A stretch of 64,000 bases of DNA from Dryococelus australis (GCA_029891345.1 CM057002.1:63912777-63976776), one strand, 5' to 3'; shown: positions 21,701 to 33,560, counted from the first letter of the stretch. Numbers and translations: made by a program. Notes: generated by a model from the letters alone, not told the origin.

Positions 21701-23218
21701 ATTTCTAACAAAAGGATGTAATTTGTCTGATACAAAGCGACATAGTTTGGTGATAAAAGGAGCATTTTTATTGTTTGTTTACCTGTGGAAAACTTTCTCA
21801 GGCTTCATTTTGATAACATTATTCGCAATATTACGAACTCTCGGAACATAGGTTATTGGCTTTTGCAGTTGGGGATACAAAAGCCAATATCATCACAAAT
21901 ACATGCATATTGCTGTAATTAGTAAAGTTGAAGCAAGTTAATGTCAAGCGATACATAAAACAGTATATAATTGTACGATGATAAATTTGTAGAAGCGTAT
22001 CAGAAATGTATATGGTCGTCTACTCGTTTTAATGTAGGATGTACCTAACGAACGATATACAAAATAAACCCATAGAATTAGGGCGTGGCAGATAATTTCC
22101 TCCTCCAAACAGCCTCAAATCCCTGGCGAATAACTCGGCATCATTCACGTCGTGTATGTGAATTTTAAGAGAATAAAAAGGTTTTATTTTTTTCTGTATG
22201 CACGTGCAAGTCGTAAACGCTAATCTCCGAATACGAAGAGATACAAATCACATTCCACATCATGAAATCAAACGTTCTTTTGCCGGATATATTTTGATTT
22301 CATTTTTGATATTTAGGTTTTATTTATAAAAACACTAATAATATTTCTTTACGTGGGTTTGTTTCTTACTGATATTTAGTTTCTAAATTGAAGAGTACAA
22401 CAATTTTTATTCAACATATTTTAAATGACATTTTTTAAATATTGTTCTTAGTTTCTTAAAAAAAAATAACCATATATAGTTATATTACTCCATATTTTCT
22501 ACAAAAATTGCCTATTTAATATCTTACCTGCATCATATCCCTTTTTTTTGTGTGTCTCATAACTTATCAAAAATCACCTAGTTTTTGTTATTTACAGTAA
22601 AAATAAAATTTTAGAAGTTTCTTACAATGGCAGTTATTTTTGTAACTTACCATGTTATATTAAGGAGACAGAAAAATTGCTAAGATTTTCTTCTAAAGTT
22701 GTTATGAAAATGTGTGTTACTATAAGATACAAAATATTTGCCACTTCAGGAAATGTAAGTTTGCCTCGAACTTTTAAGTTCTTTCCCTGCATGTGAATAG
22801 CACAAATACTAGTAACAGAGCAAAAATTACACCGGAGATTTAGAGAAGGGGTATTATGTTACACACATATATTTTGTAATAAGGCGTTAAAACACTTCTC
22901 ATTAACAAAATTTCCATATTTTAAATAGTTCCATTCTCCTGATAACATCAGCAACATTCTCAACGGGAATCACAGTCTCGCAACCGAACTTCCAAGGATG
23001 GCGCTGATGAAGCAAGCAACGTACTCACCAAAACTACTTTCCCACGGTAAGAGGGCGCGAATTCCGTCTGCAGGTGGAAAAATTGGCCGCAGTCGAAGAA
23101 ACTGTTCACCAGGTAAATTAAAAAATATAAATGACTAGGTTTTAATTTCGCCTCAGCGAATCTAGACACACGTAAACACCATTATCGTTGTCTGCGTATT
23201 TCGCACTGTGGTTATTAT
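18706..23218. other. 4.5-kb stretch with no supported feature
   Basis: AT-rich sequence with an A-run at 19023-19040, an A-run at 20639-20657, a (TC)n tract at 20737-20758 and short frames that do not resemble known proteins. Nothing could be matched to the repeat families elsewhere in the window. Confidence 0.45.
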
Positions 23219-23319
23219 TCACACGGGTAGTTGAGGAGAGTCGTCCATTGTTAGTGCTTTTCCAGGAATCACTCGTTTAGGTTGGAGGGAGTAGGGAGAG
23301 GGGGAATTCGCAGTATAAT

Positions 23320-23660
23320 TCTTTGAAGTTCCGGGGGGGGGGGGAGTTTCCGTTTGACGATTTGTACGGTTTTCGCGCACTCGTTCGCGAGGCGAAGTCA
23401 CTCGCCAAGACGACCGGCTACCTGGCGTCGTCGTCAACAGAACAGACGCTGTCGCGCGCGCGGTCGGGCCACGACTGAGATGTGGGCGCGGCGCGAAGCT
23501 TGTTCGAGGGAGGGGTGTGGAGGGGTGCAGGCGCAACGGTGGCGCTTCGCCGCGGCGGCCCGGCGAACCGCAGTGCGCCCCGGCCGCTGACGTCACCACG
23601 CCCCGCCGAACAAGCCTAGCGGCAGCCGCTCACCCACACACACACACTACTTTCCAGGTG
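23320..23660. promoter_or_regulatory. CpG-rich island with a CRE palindrome
   Basis: Unlike the AT-rich surroundings, this segment is dense in CpG (GCGCGCGCGGTCGGGCCACG at 23455; CGCCGCGGCGGCCCGGCGAA at 23549). It contains the full cAMP-response palindrome TGACGTCA at 23588-23595. Frames are open on both strands (to 126 codons at 23219-23599 on the minus strand), which is expected of GC-rich DNA and shows no recognisable domain. In animals such islands often mark promoters or first exons; whether a transcript starts here and on which strand cannot be told. A decayed GC-rich SINE or LTR is an alternative, though no other copy is in the window. Confidence 0.4.
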
Positions 23661-23734
23661 TGCTCGAACGGCGATATTTTTTTTTCTGACGAGAATGCGT
23701 CTTTAAAATCAGACCGACACGTCGGGGCGTAGGC

Positions 23735-24046
23735 GTTTGACGGTTATTCTAGCACTTTTGAAACCAAGCGTTGAAAAATGTTCGCTACCCCTACCGGCAT
23801 ATACAGTACTTAGCGCTCGCCGGCAGGCTGACAGGCTTTCGCTCAGTAAAGCTGGTAACGATGAATCAAAAGTGTCAGGTAAACGATTGCAAATACTAAA
23901 ATTATATTTTTGCTTTCCTTTATTTCTTCTAATGTTTGAAGTTTACGAATGGCAAATTTGTACATTTTTATTTTTCTAATAATTTAAAATTTTCTGTTCA
24001 CCTTACGAATGGATAAGGTGATCAGACCCATAGTAAGGTTAAATTT
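23735..24046 (+). mobile_element. MITE-A copy, 3' part cut off by the next MITE
   Basis: It starts near GACGGTTATTCTAGCACTTT and follows the plus-oriented family order: TTTTGAAACCAAGCG, a GTTCGCTACCCCTACC block, CAGTAAAGCTGGTAACGATG, TGTCAGGTAAACGATTG, TTCTAATAATTT, and ACGAATGGATAAGGTGATCA with GACCCATAG. It stops at the TATA where the minus-oriented copy begins, which implies insertion of the latter into it or beside it. Confidence 0.75.
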
Positions 24047-24474
24047 TATAGGCTGTTCACGGTGAAAAGAGCACTTTTGAAAGCACTCCTTAGGATCTAC
24101 TTGTATGCACGTTGTGTTTTCTTCCGCCTTCCGCCACTTGCATTGATACGAGCCTCATCACTTTATTCGTGCGTCGGTCAAGTGAAACTGAAATTCTAAA
24201 TAAAAAAATAATAATTTTTACTCTTCTGCTCATTTTTACACTTCGGTTCATTTAAAAAATAGAAATCGAAAGAAATAATTTTATGTGGTCACAAATGGTT
24301 ACCTAACACTTTTTATTCGACGTTAAGATATGTAACTACCTCCCATCCATCGTTACCAACTTTACTGGGTGCATGCCACTCAATGCGCATATTTAAATAT
24401 ATGCATCCAGGAACAGTGAATTATTCCTAAGGTTAATTTCTAAAGTGCTCACTTCACCGCCAACAGCTTGTAAA
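24047..24474 (-). mobile_element. MITE-A, full length, inverted
   Basis: The left end is TATA followed by GGCTGTTCACGGTGAAAAGA; the right end is ..AAAGTGCTCACTTCACCGCC then AACAGCTTG. These are the inverted terminal repeats of the family (about 33 bp). Internal marks read in reverse of the plus copies (TTTATTCGTGCGTCGGTCAA, CCATCGTTACCAACTTTACT). About 430 bp, no coding capacity. Confidence 0.9.
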
Positions 24475-24898
24475 GACTGTTCACGGTAATGTGATCACTT
24501 TTGAAACCAACCGTTGGAAAATGTCACTGCCCCTACCTGAGTATAATTTAGCTGGCACACTGACTGTTATGGTGCCTAGTAAAAGTTGGCTACGACGGAA
24601 GAAAATGCAGTTCTATGTCTTGGCGTTAAATCAAAACTGTTAAATAAACATTCTTGAATACTAAAACGTTTTCTTTTACTTTCTGTTTTTTATTGCGTAT
24701 AATTGCAAGAATAATACAATTTTTAAAACATTTACATTTCTAATAATTTCACAGTTCCCCCTTGACCGACGCATGAATAAAGTGATCAGGCCCATGGAAA
24801 TGTTATTTTTGTATTTGTCGGAAGAATACACATTGTGCATACAAGTAGATCCTAAGCACGGCTTCCTATAGTGCTCATTTTACCGTGAATGGTCTATA
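24475..24898 (+). mobile_element. MITE-A, full length
   Basis: It runs from GACTGTTCACGGTAATGTGA to ..GTGCTCATTTTACCGTGAAT with GGTCTATA. The internal order is GTCACTGCCCCTACC, AGTAAAAGTTGGCTACGACG, CTTTCTGTTTTTTATTGCGT, ACGCATGAATAAAGTGATCA and GGAAGAATACACATTGTGCA. It abuts the inverted copy before it, giving a head-to-head pair. Confidence 0.9.
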
Positions 24899-25185
24899 CC
24901 AAGACGGAATCAGTGATGCAACTTTCACAGGGCTATCCAATGCGACGCTATAACGTCGTGACCAATAACGTGAATTAAATGAACGTTATCTCGTTCGTTC
25001 CAGTATACGATTACGACGCGAGTTCGCCCTTTGAGTTGGCGAGGCGAAGATGGGGGGGCCCGCGCCGATGGCCGACAATTATTTTTAACCCTGGTGAAAA
25101 TTTACGGCCAGTGCATCTCGCGGCCCCGATGTGCTGGCACGCTGATTTTCGGTGCCAACCGAAATATATCGTCTAGATATGTCGG
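24899..25185. other. GC-richer patch, unassigned
   Basis: An open frame at 24979-25176 (65 codons) has no recognisable motif. The CGAGGCGAAGATGGGGGGGC and GCCGATGGCC stretch stands out by composition only. Confidence 0.35.
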
Positions 25186-25655
25186 TTAAGGAGCCTACGT
25201 ACTGAAATGTTTTCTGCGAAATCGTTGCTTGCACATATTCGCATGTCTCGGTAAATAAATGTTCTGGAAATACGAATTTTTACCAGAAAGGATAAAAAAA
25301 AAAAAAAAACTGCTGTCTATGTCGATATCGTTTTACTTGTATTATATTAAGGGTATTAATGGATTAAAAAATTGCGAAGGTGGTCAAATATCGCATTTTT
25401 AAAGTTTGCCTAAGAAGTTTCTTCAAGCGGTAAGATAAAAGTACGACCATACGGAGGTAGTTTGATCTGTGTACTTTCATCGCGTGTAATAAAATCCCAC
25501 TGTTACAGATCTAGTTTACACAGTTAAGCGTTAAGACAGGAAACACTGCACGCCTTGCACGTAGGAGCGATAAGCCGCTAGGCGTGCGTGTTAGTGTCGC
25601 CCTTATAGCTCCCTCGCTTCTCGACCTTCGACGCGCGGCTACATAGTCCTCTTAA
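25186..25655 (+). mobile_element. TTAA-flanked MITE, copy 2
   Basis: TTAA at 25186-25189 precedes GGAGCCTACGTACTGAAATG, and the right end ..CTACATAGTCCTC runs into TTAA at 25652-25655. The two ends are inverted repeats (TTAAGGRGnCTAYGTA). The body matches copies 1 and 3 collinearly, including AAATCGTTG, an A-run, AAATATCGCATTTTTAAAGT, GTAGGAGCGATAAGCC and CTCCCTCGCTTC. About 470 bp, no coding capacity. Confidence 0.85.
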
Positions 25656-25929
25656 GACGTAAAACGCTGAGTATCGATTTCGTTACTTTAATTTCATTCT
25701 CATGTCACAGAAGATTTACCCGCTAATGCAGACGTATTCGCGAGAAACCTACGGCCGTATCCCTGGCACATTAATAACACCCCGATTATTTTTACCGTCA
25801 AGATGGGCATAATTCTTGGCAATAAGTAGATAGTACAGACTATTCACGGTTTCTTCGTACTTTTTGAATCGGACCTTCAAAAATTCACCCCTCAAATGAC
25901 GTTCACGGCTGTTTCCTAAATATATCATG
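25656..25929. other. No clear feature
   Basis: A single phrase at 25833-25850 (GACTATTCACGGTTTCTTCG) recalls a MITE-A end, but nothing follows it. Confidence 0.35.
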
Positions 25930-26338
25930 TATAGGTTGTTCACAACAAAGTGAGCACTTTAAAAATGAACCTTAGAAAAAAGTCACTGCGCCTGCGTGCA
26001 TATATTTTAACGGGCATACTGAGTGACATTTGCCGTGTAAAGTTGGTAACGACGGATGGAAAGTAGTCCCATATCTTAGCTTCGAATAAAAATTGTCAGG
26101 TAACAATTTGTGACCACATAATTATTTCTTTCGCTTTCTGTTTTTTTTAAATGCATCGAAGTGTAAAAATGGGCAGCTTTGTAAAGTATTTTCTTTCTTA
26201 ATAATTTCACGGTTTCATGAGTGATAAGGCCGTTGGCAGTGTTAAGTGTAAATTACGGCGGAGGAATAAACAGCTTGCACACAAGTATATCTTAAGCACG
26301 GCTTTCAAAAGTGCTCACTTTACCGCGAACAGCCTATA
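25930..26338 (+). mobile_element. MITE-A, full length, flanked by TATA
   Basis: Left end TATA then GGTTGTTCACAACAAAGTGA; right end CAAAAGTGCTCACTTTACCG then CGAACAGCCTATA. TATA on both sides can be read as a TA or TATA target duplication or as part of the inverted repeat. The internal order agrees with the 24475 copy. Confidence 0.9.
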
Positions 26339-26960
26339 TCAGAAGTGTTTTAAACCTGTGTTAACACATAAAAATAACAAATTTTCGGTTACATGGTTTA
26401 TTTAATTCTGTTTTAGCTATATATTATAATATTTCATTCATAATTTAAATGCATAAAAACAGGTAGAATATAGGTGTGTTGGTAATGCCAAGTAAGAAAT
26501 TGTTCTTATGCAAAATATAATTACTACTGAGTGCGCGTGAATGTGGTGTGGTTGTGCATTTGATATAATTGTATAGACTCGGTTAAGCTTTGTTTGCATT
26601 GAGAAAGTGTCTCAAATTTGTCCTCCCCCCACCCCCGGTTCCTTCACCAAGTTCGTTCTTGTTGTGGGACATCTCAAAGTGGATGGCAAATAAATTGAAT
26701 ATAACTGGAAATATGTCCTCAAATATACCGCATTTTTCCGTTTTGCTCGTAAGTAATGAGTAAAAAGTACCCTATTTAGAAACTACGATTTTCGCACACA
26801 TTTCTGTTTTTCGTACGGCAAACGTATTTTGGAGAGGCGTGTTGGCGATCCAACATGTGATCCAAAATTGCTGAGACGAGCTGCATAGATGCTGTGCCTG
26901 GCTGCCCTGATGAGGGTGGACTGAATGCTAGAACTGCTGCGACGTGGACGTAACTGGCTT
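26339..26960. other. Unassigned, upstream of the gypsy relic
   Basis: AT-rich, becoming GC-richer after 26820. The phrase CCTGATGAGGGTGGACTGAA at 26907 is of the kind found in retroelement untranslated regions, but no reading frame supports this. Confidence 0.35.
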
Positions 26961-26961
26961 T

Positions 26962-28790
26962 TGTCACACCTTGGGGAAAATTTCAGTGGGTACGACTGCC
27001 CATGGGTGTAAATTGTGGGCCCCAGGCCATGTCTCGCGTATTATTCTCCATCTTGTGAAAATACCAGTATGAAATTCTTTTTACGTACATTGATGTGTGC
27101 GTTTATAGTAACACCTTTGAAGACAATATGCAGAACCTTAGATTGCTCTTTATTGCTTTCAGGGAGGCTGGCCTTACGATCAACCCTGATAATGTTACGA
27201 GGGCCAAGACCTATGTAAGGTACCTAGGTTTTGTGATCTCCGAAGGAAGATTGTTATTGGACCCGGAGAATGTCCGACCCGTGGTAAGCTTCCCTGTACC
27301 AAGAAATGTAAGGGGGGTTAGCCGTTTCTTAGGAATGGTTGGCTTCTATGCTAATTCATACATCATTTTCCTGAAGTTTCTGTGCCCTTAAATGCACTCA
27401 AGCGAAAAGGAGTTGAGTTTGAATGGGGTCAACCGCAGGAAAAGACGTTCTGTTATGGGAAGGAAAACTTATTTACCCCTCCGGTGCTTCAGTTACCACA
27501 GGTCAATTCGCCATTCATCCTTGAGGTTGATGCGAGCTCCAAAGCTATTGGGGAAGTGCTGCGTCAGGAAAAAGAGGGAGTGCTCGTTCCAGTCTCATAG
27601 GCTAGCAGACTGCTGTCTACTGCTGAGCAGCAGTTTTCAGCTAATTAAAAGGAGGTCTTTGCAGCCATTTATGGGATGGAAAAGTTCAAAGATTGCCTTG
27701 AATGTGAAGAATTCGAGCTACATACCGACAACCAAGTGCCGCTGAGATGATTCCTGACAACTAATAAACCTGGTGGACGTTTGGTTGTGGTTGGTGCGGC
27801 TCACATGTTTTAACTTCACCATAAAACATATAAATGGTATCTATAATGGAGTTGCCGATGCTTTGAGTCAGATGTTTGACTCTGAGGAATTTCATGTGGA
27901 CCCCACACTCTCTGGGTTCGGGGTAGGGGAAGGAAATTTTCAGTATAAGGTGGACCCACCTGTGATTGCCATTGCCACCCCCAACAAGTTGTGTTTCTCC
28001 ATGTATACCTGGTGGGGCAACCCACGCTGGGGTTCTTCAGGATTTCCCGCAAGCATATCTGGCTTTGCAACATCAAGGTATTGACCCTGAGTGTCAGGGA
28101 CTTATATAACGTCGGGGAATGGAGGGGATTTTGATGTTCGTAAAGGACGGTTGGGACATATGAAACCTAAAATTGGAAAATTCAGATTTTTTGTTACTCA
28201 GGCTTTGAGAGGACAGATGTTCCATTACTATCACAATACGTACTTTGGAGCTCATTGGGTCAAGATAAACCCATTGCAAGGGTTAAAGATATGTTTTACT
28301 GACCGGGGATGGCTAAAGATGTCGAACAACTTGTCCGTGATTGTTTAAACTGCCAATGCGTTAAGCCATGGAACGCAAATATTATAAGCCCATATAGTGA
28401 CACCATTGCCAAATACTCATGGGAGAGGTTGTACCTAGATATTTTTGGCGCTTTTCCCCATACTCCCTCCGGTTTCACATCTATCCTTGTGGCGGTAGAT
28501 TGTTTCAGTAAGTTTGTTTTTTTCTTTCCTCTGCGAAGCATGAAGTCCCCCAAGGCAAACGTTGTGGAAAGGTACAACCGTAACCTTAATGTAGCATTGA
28601 GGGCATATGAAACTGGCTCTCATAAATATTGGGACATAGCGCCAAGCTGACACCTAAGATTGCAGGACCCTTTTGGGCTCGGAAATTTCTGACCCGAATA
28701 ATGATTCTTTTGGAGGATGTTTTTAATCCGGGTCGTTTGAATAAAGCCCATCTCTCACAAGTGAAACGGAGTACTTTTAGCACTTGATTG
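26962..28790 (+). pseudogene. Ty3/gypsy-type pol relic (RT, RNase H, broken integrase)
   Basis: In plus-strand order, in shifting frames: RT palm (TPWGKFQWVRLPMG, near 26967); a degraded YxDD box read as YIDVCVYS (near 27092); RT thumb with YVRYLGFVIS and SRFLGMVGFY (27095-27391); RNase H with FILEVDASSKAIGEVL (near 27512) and ELHTDN (near 27717); the end of RNase H, FNFTIKHINGIYNGVADALS (near 27800); the integrase zinc-binding end, VRDCLNCQ (28330); the integrase core start, ERLYLDIFGAFP (28420), FTSILVAVDCFSKFVFF; then an abrupt jump to NVVERYNRNLNVALRAYE (28560) and a C-terminal FNPGRLNKAHLSQVKR (about 28720-28770). Stops and frameshifts interrupt it throughout, and the part of the integrase core with the second catalytic Asp is deleted. 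No flanking LTRs were identified. Dead copy. Confidence 0.92.
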
Positions 28791-29272
28791 TATTTTGCGC
28801 GAAATGCAGTGCACACACTGGGATGTAGAACTTTAGTAATGTATTAGTTATTTTTGGGTATTGATATTAATTATCATCAGATGTTATTATTTGTTAAAAT
28901 TATGTATCATGATTATCATCACTGTGTTTTTAAGTGTGATTTTAGGTCGGATCTTGGTGGAATCGTTATCTTTCATTCCTGCTCATTTCGTAGGGTTTTC
29001 ATCTTCATGTAGAAGTAAGGTGTTCCATGCTTTCATATTTGTTGATTTGCCATCTCATATAGTGTAAGATGTTTTTATCTTCAGGTCATATAAACAAAAG
29101 TGACAGTACCTATTTTTTTTTAAATAATCGTTAATATGGTCCAATGCTCTCACAATTATTGCTAGATTTCAACAGACGCCCCACAAGCAGATGATAAATG
29201 AAATTCTAGCATTACCCATTACTGGGAAAATATTAACAGCGTGTTAGTGGGCCATCTACGGCATGTCGACTG
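28791..29272. other. No supported feature
   Basis: AT-rich sequence after the pol relic; a remnant of the element's 3' part may be here but is not recognisable. Confidence 0.4.
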
Positions 29273-29458
29273 TTGTTTATTGATGGGGACATACAAGCAG
29301 CAAATGCGTGGGCCACTCGTGACCTGATTGTCAACCATATTAGAAATTCTGACAGTCGTAAATTTGAACGTTTGCCATCACTGCCAACAGTTTGTGAACC
29401 GTTAACTGCTTGTTATTTGCTACTTGGAAGGATTAGTAAAAATAAGGCGAATAGGTGA
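29273..29458 (+). CDS. Unrecognised 61-codon open frame, possible exon or relic
   Basis: The frame opens earlier than its first Met and reads DGDIQAANAWATRDLIVNHI, then RKFERLPSLPTVCEPLTACY and LLGRISKNK before a stop. The composition is protein-like rather than AT-noise, but no family, signal peptide or membrane segment is recognised. There is no clear splice site. It may be a decayed transposon segment or chance. Confidence 0.15.
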   Translation: MFIDGDIQAANAWATRDLIVNHIRNSDSRKFERLPSLPTVCEPLTACYLLLGRISKNKANR

Positions 29459-32400
29459 TAATAAAGTATCCATATTTAAGACCATCTATTGTATATAACA
29501 ATACCGCTACCTTACGAATGCGTAATCTAAAATACGCTGAGTTCAATGACAACATGTGCTGAACGAGAAATATTAGGATAGATAGCAAGACAAATACTAT
29601 GAAAACTACAATGAGCTAATAATTTAAATAATTATTACCGTGTACGGATTCTACGAATACATAAAATCATTTAAAGTAGTGTTATTTGGAGAAGTCAGAA
29701 AATTTTTCATTTGTTAAAAATACTACCATAAGACAAAACATTGAATTAACTCGTGTGAAACTCCAAAAATTGGAATTACCTTAACACATGCAAATGTCAC
29801 GATTTTATGTTTTATAAGATTTACGACTAGCTAGAATTCGAAAAATTTGAATTAATTTTAAGCATACCCTATTAGGTCACTGATTTGTCCGTATTTTGGA
29901 ACAGCTATCTAATCCCTTCCTTCAAGAAACTGCATAAATGTTATTTTCAAAGACGAAAAGGAAACGAATGAACAAGAAAATATAAATCATCGCAACTTGT
30001 AAGCAGTGGATAGTATCCCAATCTGGATGTATTTCGGAATACGAATTTGGTGGTTAAAAAAAAAAACGGTGACTCTTGGTCTTGTAATTCACTGTTGTTA
30101 GGTCATCGACTGTGGTTTGTGTGTACTCGTTGGGCAGCGATCGTTTACAAACGTGGAATGAAGCGTTCGTGATGTACGGGTTCGGTCGGGGTACTTTATG
30201 GCCCAGAGAAGTATTTATTGATTTCCTTGCTTGAAAAGTAGCCATGTATCACAGAAGATAAGATCATTGATGCACAAATAAAAATTGCAGGATTCTGAGT
30301 AGGCCATGCAGCAGGTTTTACCAACACAAACAATTTATCCTGATGATGTCCTAGTGGTTAATACTTCTGGAAACTGGGGACTACTACACGTCGGCAAATT
30401 TCTTACTACGCTTTGGCGTCACTCATGATTCATAACACTTTCCTAGAATTTTTCATTTCTGCTAAGGCCCTTCTCATTTTATTATACCTCTAAATAACTT
30501 TACGTTTTAGATATAATGCATATCAAAATATAATTTTGAAAATTAAGCTTGGCTTGTATGAAAATAGATAAATAAGTGTATGTAATGTTTCAGACAAGCT
30601 TTTTTCTTTTAGATTTTATATGTATCATTAACATAAACAAATTGCTCTCTTTGTATCTAGTGTGGTAACTTAAAACACAGGCTAATGAATTACAACATAT
30701 AACTACATTAACATAAAATATTTCCAAAATGTTTGATTTAACCGAATTGATGTCTTGCAAGATATTCTAACATGTATTTTTTTTAATAATTGTAAAAGTT
30801 TCCTTTATTAAAACCATTATTAAAAAGAACTACACATTTCATTGGAATATTATTAGATCTATCGCTGGATAAATGAGTCCCGTTGATTTGATCGAAATTT
30901 TGTCTCCAACGACCTCTGTTAATAAACCCAAATTTCCTGCCAACATCGCGAAAGTTATTAACATATTAATGCTAACTACCGTCAGCCAAGAATAATTTCA
31001 ATTCTTCTTTTAAGTGTTCTTGTTAACCTTATAGTCGGAGCTTAGGCTTGTATTTAAGATAACCATTTATTACAGGTAAATTAATTATAACTTTTTTTTT
31101 ACCATACAAACTAAAAAAGAACTAAAATGCAGTTAACCAACACTTAAAATTGAAGTTAATTTTACCCGTAACAACACCTTTGTGTAACTGCTCCTCAATA
31201 AACTATAGAACAAGTCCCCAAATAACCTTTCCGGAATTATTTCTTTTTAACGTGGAATTAGAAAAATTCTTAGGAATGAAACCTTGCTAGTACGCTAATA
31301 TTAACGACAAATACAAATTATTTTCCTATTACTTATGAATGAAAAATAACAACGAAATACCCGATGCAACAGAAAGGACGTAGGCCTACCTGTGTATTGG
31401 TAACACAAGTGATGCTGGAACAAACTAATTTATCACCACAACAGCAAAAACTAGTTGCACTAAAGTTTTTCGTCCTTAAATCTACTGATAAAATGAAAAT
31501 AGGTTAACCAGACTGTTGTGGGTGTGTACTGTACATCATGACTTGTAAAACACTGGAAAATATCGCAAAATAAAATATATCTTAAAATAAAACAATTTTT
31601 TGTCAACAAGATATATTACATTTTTTTTGTATTTATATAGTTACATGGACGCCTGAGGAGCGTATCTGAGTTCTTGAGCAATGTATGTCTTAATAAAAGT
31701 AGAGTAATTAAATTTGATTTTTAGTTTATTCGCACAACTGTTATTTACATCTTTAAATTACCTATCTTCATTACTACTCGTTTTATTTCTCAGTGACCGC
31801 AATATTTAATGTCTAATTCAACTCTAATCCATGCCCTTCTCAATGTCTCTGTTTCGTTATAGTCGATTAACTTAAACTCATCATTAGCACACGTTCAGTC
31901 TGTCTGTTGCCACCATTTGTAATGACTTTCACTCACATGCCCAGTGCAATGGCCCAGCCTGCAGTCGTACTCCTCACTGCTATGATGTTTGCAGACGCAT
32001 ATTTTCCTCTCACAGGTCATTTCTCTCGCCGCGTTTTCTATTCTCCATAGCTGAAACTCATTTATTCAACAACAGCCGGCTCGGAGGCCTGTAACATCAG
32101 TCGCCCTAACCATCTGGATGGTTCAACGCACTCCGAGTCACGCTGAGAGAACGAGGTCGGTAATCCAGAACATTCTTCAGATAAACGCAGAAATCCTATC
32201 CGCCGAAGGTCAGGAGCGGCGAGCCACCAAAGGGTTGTCGCAGCAGAATGCTTTCATAACTCAAACTCTGGTAGGATTACCGTTCGCTTGTCATTCAAAA
32301 CACTCCATTGACTTGCCGCCGCCGCTTTCATATCACTACTCTATCCTCTTATGCCCGCTCGCACGGGGCTGGCCAAGGTCAGTAGCACAGACCAGCGACA

Positions 32401-33230
32401 CGCAATTATATAAAATATAAATGTAAAAAAAAAGAACAGGTATCAAGATAATTACAAGTCACCCATATAAACTGACCTGTTTCTGTGGCACTTCTAGCTT
32501 ACGATTAGACACGCCCCTTTTTCAACCTAATAGCGCATGACATATTTACTCCACTTGTAGATGTTTATTATTATGTAACGGCATCAACTAGCATGACTCT
32601 CTCGTTACATGATGTTATGTGACTGATGTTTGAAAACAAGGTGTAAATTCCACTAACCGTACTACATATGTAATCAGTGTTTCAGTTTCCTTTATTATAA
32701 ACAGTGCTTTCGAACGGCGATATATGAAAAATAACACATTATATGGTTATGGGAATTCATGACCTGCGAAACCACTTTCCCGTGTAATTGGCTATCGAAA
32801 ATTAATTCAAACGCTATTCCAAAATATATGCGGTTCTGATGTAATGTAATTTTACAACCATTACATTGTTTTGTTTGTTTTACGGCCCGGGCATTATTTA
32901 AAGAGTTCATATGTATTTTCCTCCTCATGTTTGTTCTCGTTCCAAATGTTTCATTCTGCGGCAAACCAAATAAAAAGAGTCCAGTTTATACTGCATTTTT
33001 GAGCATCAGTCAGTATTAATGAGTGTATGTCGAGAGGAGCAGAAAATATTTAGTGCAGCGAATGTTCGTCCGCTGAAAATAGTCATTATAGCCTACGTTT
33101 TTCTGGACCCAATGAATAAAATGTTCTACAATTAAAGCAGCAAACGCACTGAAATAAAATATTTAATAATATTCTCTTGCATGCTTATTTATAGATTTTA
33201 TTGAACCATAATATAAATTTGTAATATACA
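29459..33230. other. 3.8-kb stretch with no supported feature
   Basis: AT-rich. A GC-richer part at 31.9-32.4 kb contains an open frame (32118-32420, 100 codons) without recognisable motifs. Confidence 0.4.
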
Positions 33231-33235
33231 CTGTA

Positions 33236-33276
33236 TATATATATATATATATATATGTTATATATATATATATATG
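33236..33276 (+). repeat. (TA)n microsatellite, interrupted
   Basis: TA runs at 33236-33256 and 33259-33275 are separated by GT. Confidence 0.9.
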
Positions 33277-33560
33277 GAACGGACGAGAGGGTGCGAAACT
33301 GAAGAGTGAAGCCTACTGTGCGTGAGAGCGCTTGCAGGACTCTAGAACAAGAACGCAAGAATGTTCTGGTGAGACTTGCTGGCGCCTCAGCCCTCCGCGA
33401 CGTATCACGCGAGTCGGGGAAGATTCTAGGTGGCGGCCTAAGACACCATATATACTGCCGCAACCCAGCGGCCGGCAGTCTTTGACGCAGGCCGCCTGGC
33501 GAGTGTGCGCGAGCGAAGATAAATGTGGACTATATAAATTATATATTATATATATAAACC
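33277..33560 (+). promoter_or_regulatory. GC-rich patch with a TATA box, possibly LTR-derived
   Basis: In an AT-rich setting this patch holds ACGTATCACGCGAGTCGGGG, GAAGATTCTAGGTGGCGGCC, a TATA-like CATATATACTGC at 33448 and, 30 bp on, GCCGGCAGTCTTTGACGCAG. This arrangement is seen in promoters of insect LTR retrotransposons. No second LTR or primer-binding site was found, so a solo or fragmentary LTR is only a guess. Confidence 0.3.

Noticed and set aside
23219-23599. 126-codon frame on the minus strand in the CpG-rich island
   Set aside because: Open on both strands because of GC-rich composition; low-complexity Pro/Arg/Ser content and no recognisable domain.
25833-25860. GACTATTCACGGTTTC as another MITE-A end
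   Set aside because: Only about 12 bases match and nothing of the interior follows.
26900-26945. CCTGATGAGGG as a possible hammerhead ribozyme core (CTGATGA)
   Set aside because: No stem II and no following GAAA at the right distance; the strands around it do not pair.
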